From positions 1,664,435-1,728,434 of the forward strand of contig CALSTG010000001.1 of NCBI GenBank assembly GCA_943789205.1: DNA of 64,000 nucleotides, in the 5' to 3' direction. Each line of letters starts with the position of its first letter. The stretch's first letter is position 1. The notes under the pieces are model-generated. The model was not told the DNA's origin. It was given only the letters and a program-made list of their open reading frames with translations, and made no database searches. Source of the DNA: an uncultured Flavobacteriales bacterium. Its GTDB lineage: Bacteria > Bacteroidota > Bacteroidia > Flavobacteriales_D > Crocinitomicaceae. This document shows positions 8,751-16,034 of the stretch, in pieces. Made by a program: the position numbers and the translations under genes.

Positions 8751-10247
8751 TTATGATATTTTCTCGTATTCTTCTAATAGGATGTCATAGGCATCTTTTT
8801 TCGTATACCTTGAACGCATCCAAGCATAAAAAATAATCAGTCTGGGATCTCGAAATACACGGTCTTTTTTCAGTTTAATTTTTTCTTCAAAATCCGAAAG
8901 CTTCTCTTGGTTTACTTCGTGAGGGTTTTTGATGTAATTCTTAAATAAGCTAATGAAGGGGCTAACCATTCGGTATTGCTCTGTATTGAGCATATCGCTA
9001 TGTTTCTTTTCTATATTATTGATGATTTTTAGACTATATTCCGTATTTCCCAATGAAGTTTGGACAATGGCTAAAATCATATCCTTTCTCACAAGCCATT
9101 CTCTACCCATAGTTTTTTGATAATAGTTGTCTGATTCAGACATAAAATTTAAAATTTTAATAGCTTTTGAATATGCACCTACAGTTATTAAATAGCCGGA
9201 GAGATTTAATGAAAGATTGAGGTATTCCTGCATCGATAATTTCTTTTTTTCCTTTAATAAGAAATCTTCAGAAGACGCAATTGCCTCATTAATCTGAAGC
9301 TGAAAAACTTGAATAAAGCTCTTAATAGCCATGTGGCGACCTTGGAAATTAAGCTTAACAAGCTCACTTTGTTGCATTAGATTTGTGAGCTTTTCAAGAT
9401 GCTTTTCTGATTTTTCAAAATTCCTGGTATTGAGAAAAGTGTACGACATTATATATTCAATCTGTGCGAACGTATTGATATCACTTGAATTCTCAAAGGC
9501 CTCTTTAGAAAACTCATTATAATATTTCTGGACAACCTCTGCAAAAACTTTAAACTTCTTATTTATAATATACGCAGCCCTTATGATTTCTATTACCTTG
9601 AGGTGAATGATTGGGTTATTATATTCAGTTTTGAGATTTTTATAGCGTTTTAAGGCATTTTTGATAATTCCTGAAGGAGATTCCACGCTGCCTTCAGCAA
9701 TCTTCAACTTTAGGTGGTTTTTAATTTCAATAAAGTATAGTTGGAATTCGTCCAATTTTGATTGTTTGGTCTGGAGGTCAAGCATTTTATTTTTAATACT
9801 GGGAAAAAGCTCTTGATTGAAATAGGGCAGAATAGATAGCTTTAAGCGCTGGATTTTTAAATTCAATTCTATGTTATTTACTTTTTCGGCGTTTTTTTCT
9901 TCTTTAACAAGTAGCTCCCAGGCAGCCTCAAATTTATTTCTTTCAATGAAGTAGGTTACCAGTAGTACCATTCCATCTCTTTTATTTTCTTTTTGTTCTT
10001 CAATGGACTTTTTTAGAATTACGAAATTGGTGAGTGATTTGCTAATTCTTTTGCGAAGGGCGTGATAATTTTGATCACCTTTGAGACTGTTCTTTTGCTT
10101 TCCAGAATCATTATGCTGTTCATATAACTTGCGAAATATTTCAACATCCTTTCTTGTTGAGCCTGGTCGTTTGCGTGATAAAAATTGCTCAAATTCTTTT
10201 TTATCAGCGTCCGATAAGGTCAGAATAATCTCTTTAATTAAATCCAT
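8751..10247 (-). CDS. Alpha-helical repeat protein of unknown function
   Basis: A 498-residue soluble protein with no signal peptide, predicted almost wholly helical. It opens with a short charged domain (LIKEIILTLSDADKKEFEQFL) and a basic stretch. From about residue 90 it is built of helix pairs spaced like degenerate tetratricopeptide repeats (for example RNKFEAAWELLVKEE, TRNFEKSEKHLEKLT, GAYSKAIKILNFM). No catalytic motif is visible. The fold suggests a scaffold or protein-interaction role. It is transcribed divergently from the CsgG/LpoB-like gene across a 203 bp spacer. I do not recognise a named family. Confidence 0.6.
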   Translation of the reverse strand: MDLIKEIILTLSDADKKEFEQFLSRKRPGSTRKDVEIFRKLYEQHNDSGKQKNSLKGDQNYHALRKRISKSLTNFVILKKSIEEQKENKRDGMVLLVTYFIERNKFEAAWELLVKEEKNAEKVNNIELNLKIQRLKLSILPYFNQELFPSIKNKMLDLQTKQSKLDEFQLYFIEIKNHLKLKIAEGSVESPSGIIKNALKRYKNLKTEYNNPIIHLKVIEIIRAAYIINKKFKVFAEVVQKYYNEFSKEAFENSSDINTFAQIEYIMSYTFLNTRNFEKSEKHLEKLTNLMQQSELVKLNFQGRHMAIKSFIQVFQLQINEAIASSEDFLLKEKKKLSMQEYLNLSLNLSGYLITVGAYSKAIKILNFMSESDNYYQKTMGREWLVRKDMILAIVQTSLGNTEYSLKIINNIEKKHSDMLNTEQYRMVSPFISLFKNYIKNPHEVNQEKLSDFEEKIKLKKDRVFRDPRLIIFYAWMRSRYTKKDAYDILLEEYEKIS

Positions 10248-10285
10248 CTTCTTTTAAGCGTTTTGAATTGATATAAATATAATTG

Positions 10286-10312
10286 AAATATCCGTATCTT
10301 AAATATCCGTAT
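10286..10312. repeat. Tandem 12-bp direct repeat in a divergent intergenic region
   Basis: AAATATCCGTAT occurs at 10286-10297 and again at 10301-10312, a 15 bp period. The pair lies 39 bp before the minus-strand gene start at 10247 and about 140 bp before the plus-strand start at 10451. The CCG core stands out in a very AT-rich spacer. Could be paired regulator sites or chance. Confidence 0.3.
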
Positions 10313-10418
10313 ATATAATACTTAATAATCTGTAAATTAGTTGTTTAATTATATTTTAAGAAATGTTTTAATGTCCTTTAATATGTCTTTTTAGAGTGAA
10401 TGTTCGGATTTGAGTGTT

Positions 10419-10426
10419 TATATTTG
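10419..10426 (+). promoter_or_regulatory. -7 box (TATATTTG) for the CsgG/LpoB-like gene
   Basis: TATATTTG matches the Bacteroidota TAnnTTTG consensus exactly, 24 bp before the ATG at 10451. A -33 TTG at proper spacing is not evident. Confidence 0.45.
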
Positions 10427-10450
10427 TTTCGAATTTTAAATTAAATAAAA

Positions 10451-11638
10451 ATGAAAAAGTCTCTATTACTATTATTAATTATTGTCTTTTCGATGGGTTC
10501 CTTTGCACAAGGAAATTCTTCTATTGCTGTTGCCAATCCAAATGTTGATGGCTTATACGCAACTCCGGACATGTGTGCTAAAATGATTCGTTTAGAACTT
10601 TCGAAACTTAATAAATACTCTGTATACGATGTCTTTGATATGCAGGAGATTTACGATCAAGATGAATCTTATAAAACTTGCCTGAGCAAAACATGTCTAG
10701 TTGACTTTGGAGGTAAGTTAGGTGTAGATTACATGATTACGGGAAGCTATGACCTGCTTGGGAACAAAATCGCAATCTCGTTAAAAATGATTGATGTGAA
10801 AAATAATAAGGTTTATAAATCGGGACTCAAAGAATTTACAAATCAAGAAAAGGAACTACAGAGAATGACAGAGGTATTATTAAAGGAAATGCTCGATATT
10901 CCTGCTGGTAAAGAGCTTGTTGAGCAGTTGAGATTTGATAATGATATTATTACCAAATCAAATGTCGGGAAAGTTAGCAATTCCGGTCCGAGAGTCGGTC
11001 TTGGTATTATGACAGGTTCTTTTTATGAATATGCTATGCGTTCTGAACAACAGGGTGGTCTTGATATTTTCCCAGCAGTTTCGATGATTGGTTACCAGTT
11101 GGAGGCCCAGTATGTGGGAACAAATAATTTCTCTGCTTTGGCTGAATTTATACTGAATGTTTCTGGTCTTGAACAAGGTCAATTTCTTCCGACCTTGTCT
11201 ATTTTGAATGGTTTCCGTTTTGGTGATGCAGGTTGGGAATTTGCGTTTGGACCAGGATTTACTTTGAGTAGAACCCTCAGAGGTTCTTTTGATTCTAATA
11301 ACAATTGGGAGTCGGAGAGCGAGTGGAATAATTACTGGAGCAGTGAATTTGATTATGACGAAACGTCGAGTATCTCATATAATCAGCAGGTAACTGCTCA
11401 TGGTAATGATCCTATTAATGTTGCAAAACTGGCCGGAATGGAAGATTGGATGCACAATGATGGTGCGGTTAGGGTCTCAACGATGTTCTTGATGGCTTTT
11501 GGTCGTACATTCAAGGCTGGGGCATTAAATATTCCTGTAAATATTTTCTACTCTTCGAGAAAAGGTGGCGGTATTGCAGGCGTTAATGTTGGCTTTAATG
11601 TAACAAAAAGTAAGACTACAATTAAAACTGGGTTATAA
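10451..11638 (+). CDS. Secreted protein: CsgG/LpoB-like domain plus barrel-like C-terminus
   Basis: 395 residues with a clear signal peptide (KSLLLLLIIVFSMGSFAQ). Residues about 25-150 (SIAVANPNV..., ELSKLNKYSVYDVFDMQEIY, CLVDFGGKLGVDYMITGSYDLLGNKIAISLKMIDV) match the alpha/beta fold shared by CsgG, FlgO and LpoB-type proteins. That fold scores whether a factor is present and oligomerises at the outer membrane. The remaining 215 residues are Gly- and aromatic-rich alternating strands ending GVNVGFNVTKS, consistent with a beta-barrel or beta-sandwich. A TATATTTG box sits 24 bp upstream of the start. Its role in secretion or envelope assembly is inferred from the fold only. Confidence 0.65.
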   Translation: MKKSLLLLLIIVFSMGSFAQGNSSIAVANPNVDGLYATPDMCAKMIRLELSKLNKYSVYDVFDMQEIYDQDESYKTCLSKTCLVDFGGKLGVDYMITGSYDLLGNKIAISLKMIDVKNNKVYKSGLKEFTNQEKELQRMTEVLLKEMLDIPAGKELVEQLRFDNDIITKSNVGKVSNSGPRVGLGIMTGSFYEYAMRSEQQGGLDIFPAVSMIGYQLEAQYVGTNNFSALAEFILNVSGLEQGQFLPTLSILNGFRFGDAGWEFAFGPGFTLSRTLRGSFDSNNNWESESEWNNYWSSEFDYDETSSISYNQQVTAHGNDPINVAKLAGMEDWMHNDGAVRVSTMFLMAFGRTFKAGALNIPVNIFYSSRKGGGIAGVNVGFNVTKSKTTIKTGL

Positions 11639-11728
11639 TTCAATATCCAATTTAAACAGCTCTCAAGCCTAACTATTTATTTAAAATTCTACATCTTTGT
11701 GCCTTTAACCACATTTTTGTAGATAAAT

Positions 11729-12727
11729 ATGAAAGTTTTAGTTACCGGTCCCGATGGATTATTGGGGAGTAATTTGGTTCGAGAGCTGATTTCTCGTGAT
11801 TATAAGGTCTTTGCCTTTGTTGAGAAAAACAAGGAGTCCAAAACAATCTCTGAGTTGGATCTTGAAATGATTCAGGGTAATATTCTTGAACAAAGTGATG
11901 TCCTGTCCGCAACTGAAGGTATGGACATTGTTATTCATTGCGCGGCAATGACCAATATGTATCCTCCAAGAATGGAGATGGTCAATAAAGTAAACATCCA
12001 AGGAACTGAAAATATAATTACAGCTGCTCAAAAAAACGGGGTTAAGCGTTTTATTTATGTAGGTACTGCAAATTCTTTCCGCTCTGGCAACAAAGAAAAC
12101 CCTGGAAATGAATTGAATGAATATGCGGCCAGTCATTATGGCTTAGATTACATGGATTCAAAATATAGGGCACAATTACTCGTTTTAGATAAAGCGAAAA
12201 ATGAAGGATTCGATGCCTTAGTTGTTAATCCAACATTTATGATAGGTCCTTACGATTCCAGACCCTCCTCAGGTGAAATGATTCGCGGCGTCTACAATAA
12301 AAAAGTCCCAGGCTATCCAACAGGCGGTAAGAATTACGTTTCTGTAAAAGATGTTTCTGTTGCGATTGCAAACGCCATTACAAAAGGGAAAAAAGGAAAC
12401 TGCTATATTTTAGGAAATGAAAATTTAACCTATAAGCAGGCTTTCGATAAAATTGCACGTTGCACAAACGCAAAAGCACCAAGATTAAAGTTTTCAAAAT
12501 CGCTAATTCGCACCTACGGAAAAGGCTCTTCTATTTTTGCGAAGATTTTTAATTTAAATCCTAAAATCACACACGAACTAGCCATTTTAGCCTCAGAAAC
12601 CCATTATTACTCATCAAAGAAAGCAGTGAATGAATTAGAAATGCCTCAAACACCAATAGAAGATGCAATTCAAGAGTGTTATAATTGGTTTATTGAGAAC
12701 AATTATTTAACTGAAAAAAAGTTATAG
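11729..12727 (+). CDS. NAD(P)-dependent epimerase/dehydratase family protein
   Basis: An extended short-chain dehydrogenase of 332 residues with the nucleotide-binding motif GPDGLLG at 7-13, a VNIQGTEN segment and the catalytic pair Tyr141/Lys145 (YMDSK). NPTFMIGPYDSRPSSG is the substrate-domain motif typical of this superfamily, which includes dihydroflavonol reductase-like and 3-beta-hydroxysteroid dehydrogenase-like enzymes. The substrate is unknown. It is the first gene of a four-gene operon; the next gene starts on the base after its stop codon. The operon also holds a classical SDR, which suggests two redox steps on the same small molecule or lipid. Confidence 0.82.
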   Translation: MKVLVTGPDGLLGSNLVRELISRDYKVFAFVEKNKESKTISELDLEMIQGNILEQSDVLSATEGMDIVIHCAAMTNMYPPRMEMVNKVNIQGTENIITAAQKNGVKRFIYVGTANSFRSGNKENPGNELNEYAASHYGLDYMDSKYRAQLLVLDKAKNEGFDALVVNPTFMIGPYDSRPSSGEMIRGVYNKKVPGYPTGGKNYVSVKDVSVAIANAITKGKKGNCYILGNENLTYKQAFDKIARCTNAKAPRLKFSKSLIRTYGKGSSIFAKIFNLNPKITHELAILASETHYYSSKKAVNELEMPQTPIEDAIQECYNWFIENNYLTEKKL

Positions 12728-13474
12728 ATGTATCAATCTTTAGATATAGACCTGTCATGGAAAGCTGGTGATTTGGTTTCCTTTTTGCCTATCATTTTGG
12801 CACTTGTTTTTTTTATTATTTATTGGTTTACTGCGGCCTCTTCTAGAGTTAGAAAATATTTCTACGAAAAATATGAATTCGATGAAGCCTCCTACAGACA
12901 TATTTTTTTTACAAAAATATTTGGGTTCTTTAGTATGGGAGTGTTTCCAATAATTATATGTCTACTTTTTTTGAAAGATTTTTCACTTTCTGATTATGGC
13001 TTGGTTTATATTGAACAAACTGTTATGTACTCGGTGATTTGGACCTTGGGCTTGTCAGTGTTGGTTATACCTCTTGTTCATTTTAGTGCAAGGAAACCTA
13101 AAAACCTCGTGAATTATCCGCAAATCAGAGCGAAAGTTTGGACTAGCAAAATGGTTTATATGAATGCCTTGGGTTGGTTCTTGTATTTGTTTGGATATGA
13201 ATTTCTCTTTAGAGGAGTGCTCTTGTTTCCCCTAATTGAACCCTTGGGTGTATGGCCCGCAATAGCAGTGAACATTGCGCTGTATTCTGCAACCCATATT
13301 CCAAAAGGCCTGGACGAAACAATAGGTGCAATTCCTTTAGGTTTGGTCTTATGTCTTTTAACATTATCATCTGGAACTATATGGATCGCATTTTTTGTTC
13401 ACGTTGCTATGGCTTGGACAAATACGTTTACGGCACTGCGATTTAATCCTGATACAAATTATATTAAATCATGA
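12728..13474 (+). CDS. CPBP-type intramembrane protease-like protein
   Basis: A 248-residue multi-pass membrane protein with about seven hydrophobic segments. The segment GYEFLFRGVLLFPL (156-169) corresponds to the first CPBP/Abi motif EExxxR. The first Glu is replaced by Tyr157, while Glu158 and Arg162 remain. His190 (SATH) and His225 (FFVHVAMAW) fit motifs 2 and 4. Family members include the eukaryotic CAAX protease Rce1 and many bacterial homologues of unclear role. The start ATG directly follows the previous stop and its end overlaps the next gene by 4 bp (ATGA). The altered motif leaves catalytic activity uncertain. Confidence 0.75.
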   Translation: MYQSLDIDLSWKAGDLVSFLPIILALVFFIIYWFTAASSRVRKYFYEKYEFDEASYRHIFFTKIFGFFSMGVFPIIICLLFLKDFSLSDYGLVYIEQTVMYSVIWTLGLSVLVIPLVHFSARKPKNLVNYPQIRAKVWTSKMVYMNALGWFLYLFGYEFLFRGVLLFPLIEPLGVWPAIAVNIALYSATHIPKGLDETIGAIPLGLVLCLLTLSSGTIWIAFFVHVAMAWTNTFTALRFNPDTNYIKS

Positions 13475-14274
13475 TTGGTAAAGTAGCTATCGTTACAGGT
13501 TCAAGCCGGGGTATTGGTAAAGGAATTGCGCAAGATTTATTAAAAGCAGGAGCCAAAGTAATTTTAAATGGCAGAAATGAGGAGCGTTTGCAAGCAACGC
13601 AAGCTCTTCTTAAAAACACTTCAGATGAGGTGCATTATTTTTGTTGTGACGTTACAAGTTCAGAAGGGGCAAAGCAGCTGATTGATTTTGCGATTCAAAT
13701 CCATGGTCGTTTGGATATTTTAATCAATAATGTTGGTGTTTCAAGCAGGGGTAATGTGGTTGATTCTGATCCTGAGGTTTTTGAGCGTGTAATGAGTAGT
13801 AATTTTATGGGTAGTGTAAAGCCAACTATCTACGCTCTAGAATATTTAAAGGAGACCAAAGGCAGTTTGGTCTTTATTTCAAGTGTAGCAGGTATACGCG
13901 GTCTACCGGGATTGGCTCCTTATTGTGCATCTAAAATGGCTTTGCGGTCCTTTGCAGAGTCCATTCGTATAGAAGAGTCTAATTCTGGAATTCATGTGGG
14001 GCTCATATATGTTGGAATAACAGAAATCGAACACAATAAAGAATCCATTTCTGCCGATGGTTCGCCAATTGTTTTAGATGATCGTTCTGGTAAGAAAGCA
14101 CAATCAATTTCTTATGTTTCTCAAAAGGTCATGCAGAATATTAAAAGAAGAAAGTTTATTACGACGCTCTCTTTTGTTGGTGTACTCAATGCATTTCTTC
14201 AACCAAGACTTCCGATGCTTGTTGAACGTTTAATTATTCGTTCAAGCAAAAAGTTTAAAGAGAAAAGTAAGTGA
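13471..14274 (+). CDS. Short-chain dehydrogenase/reductase (SDR)
   Basis: A 267-residue classical SDR. The cofactor motif TGSSRGIG is at 9-16, NNVG at 86-89, and the catalytic residues are Asn111, Ser138, Tyr151 and Lys155 (YCASK). It resembles the DHRS7/11-beta-HSD-like branch, with a basic, partly hydrophobic C-terminal tail (LPMLVERLIIRSSKK) that may associate with the membrane. The start codon overlaps the CPBP stop (ATGA) and its stop overlaps the next start (GTGA), so the four genes are translationally coupled. The substrate is unknown. Confidence 0.85.
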   Translation: MIGKVAIVTGSSRGIGKGIAQDLLKAGAKVILNGRNEERLQATQALLKNTSDEVHYFCCDVTSSEGAKQLIDFAIQIHGRLDILINNVGVSSRGNVVDSDPEVFERVMSSNFMGSVKPTIYALEYLKETKGSLVFISSVAGIRGLPGLAPYCASKMALRSFAESIRIEESNSGIHVGLIYVGITEIEHNKESISADGSPIVLDDRSGKKAQSISYVSQKVMQNIKRRKFITTLSFVGVLNAFLQPRLPMLVERLIIRSSKKFKEKSK

Positions 14275-14975
14275 GAATAGGGAGTGATTTTGAAAAAATT
14301 GAATTCAATTTTTGTGGTTTTGACCTACTAGAGCCAAATAGCTTAATTGGCAATACCATTCTTTTTATTTCAGCTATAATAATCAGTAGGAAAGTTCAAA
14401 AACTGTCAATAGAATCTCCTTTTTTTAATTTTTGGCGTGTATTTTTTATTGCTTTTGGATGTAGCTTTTTTATTGGAGGTTTAGGTCACGGTTTTTATAA
14501 TTATTGGGGCGTAGTAGGGAAGTATCCCGGTTGGATTGCATCAATTATTTCACTTTACTTTATGGAGCGGGCGATGCTCAGTCTACTTGAGCACCATCGT
14601 CGTTCCTTGTTTATTTTCTTATCCAAGACAAAGCTTATTGTTTTTGTTATTTTGGAGCTCTCAATTTTTACTTTTTTTGATATGAAAGGAAACCCTCAAC
14701 TTGGCTTGTTAGTCCCTTCAATTGCTTCAGCTATGGGTTTTTTGACATGTTTGGGTTATTTAGGTTGGCGCTATGCGCAAAAGATCAATAGTTCATTTAG
14801 ATATTTTTATTGGAGTGTTGTTGTTTTAATTCCAAGTGCAGTTATCCAAGGTATGAAAATAAGCTTAACACCTTGGTTTGATCGCAGTGACTTGTCTCAC
14901 CTTTTGCTGTTGGTAGTTATATTGCTGCACTGGAAGGGTGTGCGTGAATATGCGAAGTCTTACTTGACTAGGTAG
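14271..14975 (+). CDS. Multi-pass integral membrane protein of unknown function
   Basis: Begins at a GTG overlapping the SDR stop (GTGA). The 234 residues form about seven hydrophobic segments with conserved-looking polar positions inside the membrane: GGLGHGFYNYWG near 75-86, and an ER...EHH stretch near 100-110. Embedded His and Glu residues of this kind recall ceramidase-like or other seven-helix membrane hydrolases, but the match is not good enough to name a family. It closes the epimerase-CPBP-SDR operon, so it probably works on the same substrate, perhaps a lipid. Confidence 0.6.
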   Translation: MRIGSDFEKIEFNFCGFDLLEPNSLIGNTILFISAIIISRKVQKLSIESPFFNFWRVFFIAFGCSFFIGGLGHGFYNYWGVVGKYPGWIASIISLYFMERAMLSLLEHHRRSLFIFLSKTKLIVFVILELSIFTFFDMKGNPQLGLLVPSIASAMGFLTCLGYLGWRYAQKINSSFRYFYWSVVVLIPSAVIQGMKISLTPWFDRSDLSHLLLLVVILLHWKGVREYAKSYLTR

Positions 14976-15077
14976 GTTTTAAATATCCTTTTTTAATGTC
15001 TTAATATAATGTATATGAGTTGATTATGTATTTTTAAGGAGCTTTTTAATGTTCATTTAAAATGCAGTTAACGTATT

Positions 15078-15104
15078 TTGCATGGTACATTTGTCTTACT
15101 TTTG
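15078..15104 (+). promoter_or_regulatory. Promoter (TTG, 16 bp, TACTTTTG)
   Basis: TTG at 15078-15080 and TACTTTTG at 15097-15104 match the Flavobacterium -33 and -7 elements, with a spacer one base below the usual range. It lies 20 bp before the ATG at 15125, and supports that start over an in-frame ATG at 15062, which would lie upstream of the promoter. Confidence 0.5.
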
Positions 15105-15124
15105 AATCAATCTTTTTAAATATT

Positions 15125-15583
15125 ATGAAAAAACTGATTTTATTGTTTCTATTTCCCTTCTTCCTCAATGCTCAGAATTTGTATGTCGAGTCTAATTTTG
15201 GTATTGCAAATATTGATGGATTAGGTGTTTTTCCAGGTGCATCAGTCTTGTTTGGTAATAGGTTCGAAAAGCCGGAAAGTAAATTTCTATTAGATATGGA
15301 AATAGGCGTCGCTTTTCCGTCTATAGTAACTGCAAAAATTGGAGGAGGCATTTTTGTAAATAAGGAAAAAAAGTCAGCGGTAGTTTTTGGAGTAAGACCT
15401 TGGCCGTTTCACTTGTATTCTCAAATTAATTTCAATGAAGGAAGGCGCGGACAATGGATAGTTTCAGTCGAGGCAGGTGGAGTATTGTTAGATGAATACT
15501 TAGATGTCGATTTGTATGAAATTTCTTTGGAGTCCTTATTTATTGCAAATTTTGGATATCGCTGGAATATTGGTACTAAATAA
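15125..15583 (+). CDS. Small outer-membrane/secreted beta-rich protein
   Basis: About 152 residues. The start at 15125 gives a typical signal peptide (KKLILLFLFPFFLNAQ), and a well-formed promoter lies just before it. An earlier in-frame ATG at 15062 would add 21 residues and precede the promoter. The mature protein is Gly- and aromatic-rich with alternating strands (ESNFGIANIDGLGVFPGASVLFG, SLFIANFGYRWNIG), consistent with a small outer-membrane barrel. The stop is 5 bp from the stop of the convergent dehydratase gene. No specific function recognised. Confidence 0.65.
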   Translation: MKKLILLFLFPFFLNAQNLYVESNFGIANIDGLGVFPGASVLFGNRFEKPESKFLLDMEIGVAFPSIVTAKIGGGIFVNKEKKSAVVFGVRPWPFHLYSQINFNEGRRGQWIVSVEAGGVLLDEYLDVDLYEISLESLFIANFGYRWNIGTK

Positions 15584-15588
15584 AGAGG

Positions 15589-15831
15589 TCATTTCTGCCC
15601 TAAAATAACTTCGATTTCTTTAGCTAATTCATGATCTTTAGGAGTAATGGAATTTGTTTCATGCGTATAGATCTCAATGCTTAGGAATTTATAGTTGTAT
15701 ATTTTCAAATCTGGATGATGTTCTTTTGATTCTGCGATAACGGCAATTTTATTTAATAATGCTAGGGCTTCTTTAAAGTCTTGGCATTTTATATTTCTAA
15801 CGAGTTTTCCATCCGATGCTTCCCAATTCAT
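15589..15831 (-). CDS. Pterin-4a-carbinolamine dehydratase-like protein
   Basis: An 80-residue protein with the family signature HHPDL at 38-42, the THETNSITPKDHELA segment at 56-70 and the usual two-helix, four-strand order; His38, His39 and His57 correspond to the active-site histidines. The classical reaction dehydrates 4a-hydroxytetrahydrobiopterin during aromatic amino-acid hydroxylation. It is slightly shorter than the common ~95 residues, lacking part of the N-terminal region. No hydroxylase gene lies nearby, so its metabolic partner is not shown by context. It is divergent from the TPP riboswitch/TonB receptor unit. Confidence 0.85.
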   Translation of the reverse strand: MNWEASDGKLVRNIKCQDFKEALALLNKIAVIAESKEHHPDLKIYNYKFLSIEIYTHETNSITPKDHELAKEIEVILGQK

Positions 15832-15883
15832 GTTGTGAAAATAAAATTTATTAGACTTTCAACGTGATATTTAAAAGAATAAT

Positions 15884-15891
15884 TAATTTTG
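15884..15891 (+). promoter_or_regulatory. -7 box (TAATTTTG) for the TPP riboswitch transcript
   Basis: TAATTTTG is an exact TAnnTTTG match ending four bases before the riboswitch begins, as expected if transcription starts at about 15895. No clear -33 element. Confidence 0.5.
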
Positions 15892-15894
15892 CCA

Positions 15895-15973
15895 TGTCTC
15901 TAAGGGGTGCCGAAAGGCTGAGATTACACCCATTGAACCTGATTAGGATAATGCCTGCGCAGGGAAGATGACT
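15895..15973 (+). promoter_or_regulatory. TPP (THI-box) riboswitch
   Basis: The conserved thiamine pyrophosphate aptamer is readable in order: AGGGGTGCC, a GAAA tetraloop, GGCTGAGA, ACACCC, GAACCTGAT, GGATAATGCC, then GCGCAGGGAAGA. The closing stem GTCT...AGATGAC brackets it. This core is essentially unmistakable. It lies about 60 bp upstream of the ATG of the TonB receptor (16035), so thiamine pyrophosphate should repress that gene. I see no T-run terminator between aptamer and start, so control is more likely at translation initiation. Confidence 0.95.
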
Positions 15974-16034
15974 GACTAATAATTATTTATAACCAATAAG
16001 AATTAGCCCCTTGTTCTTGTTTAATTTTTTTAAA

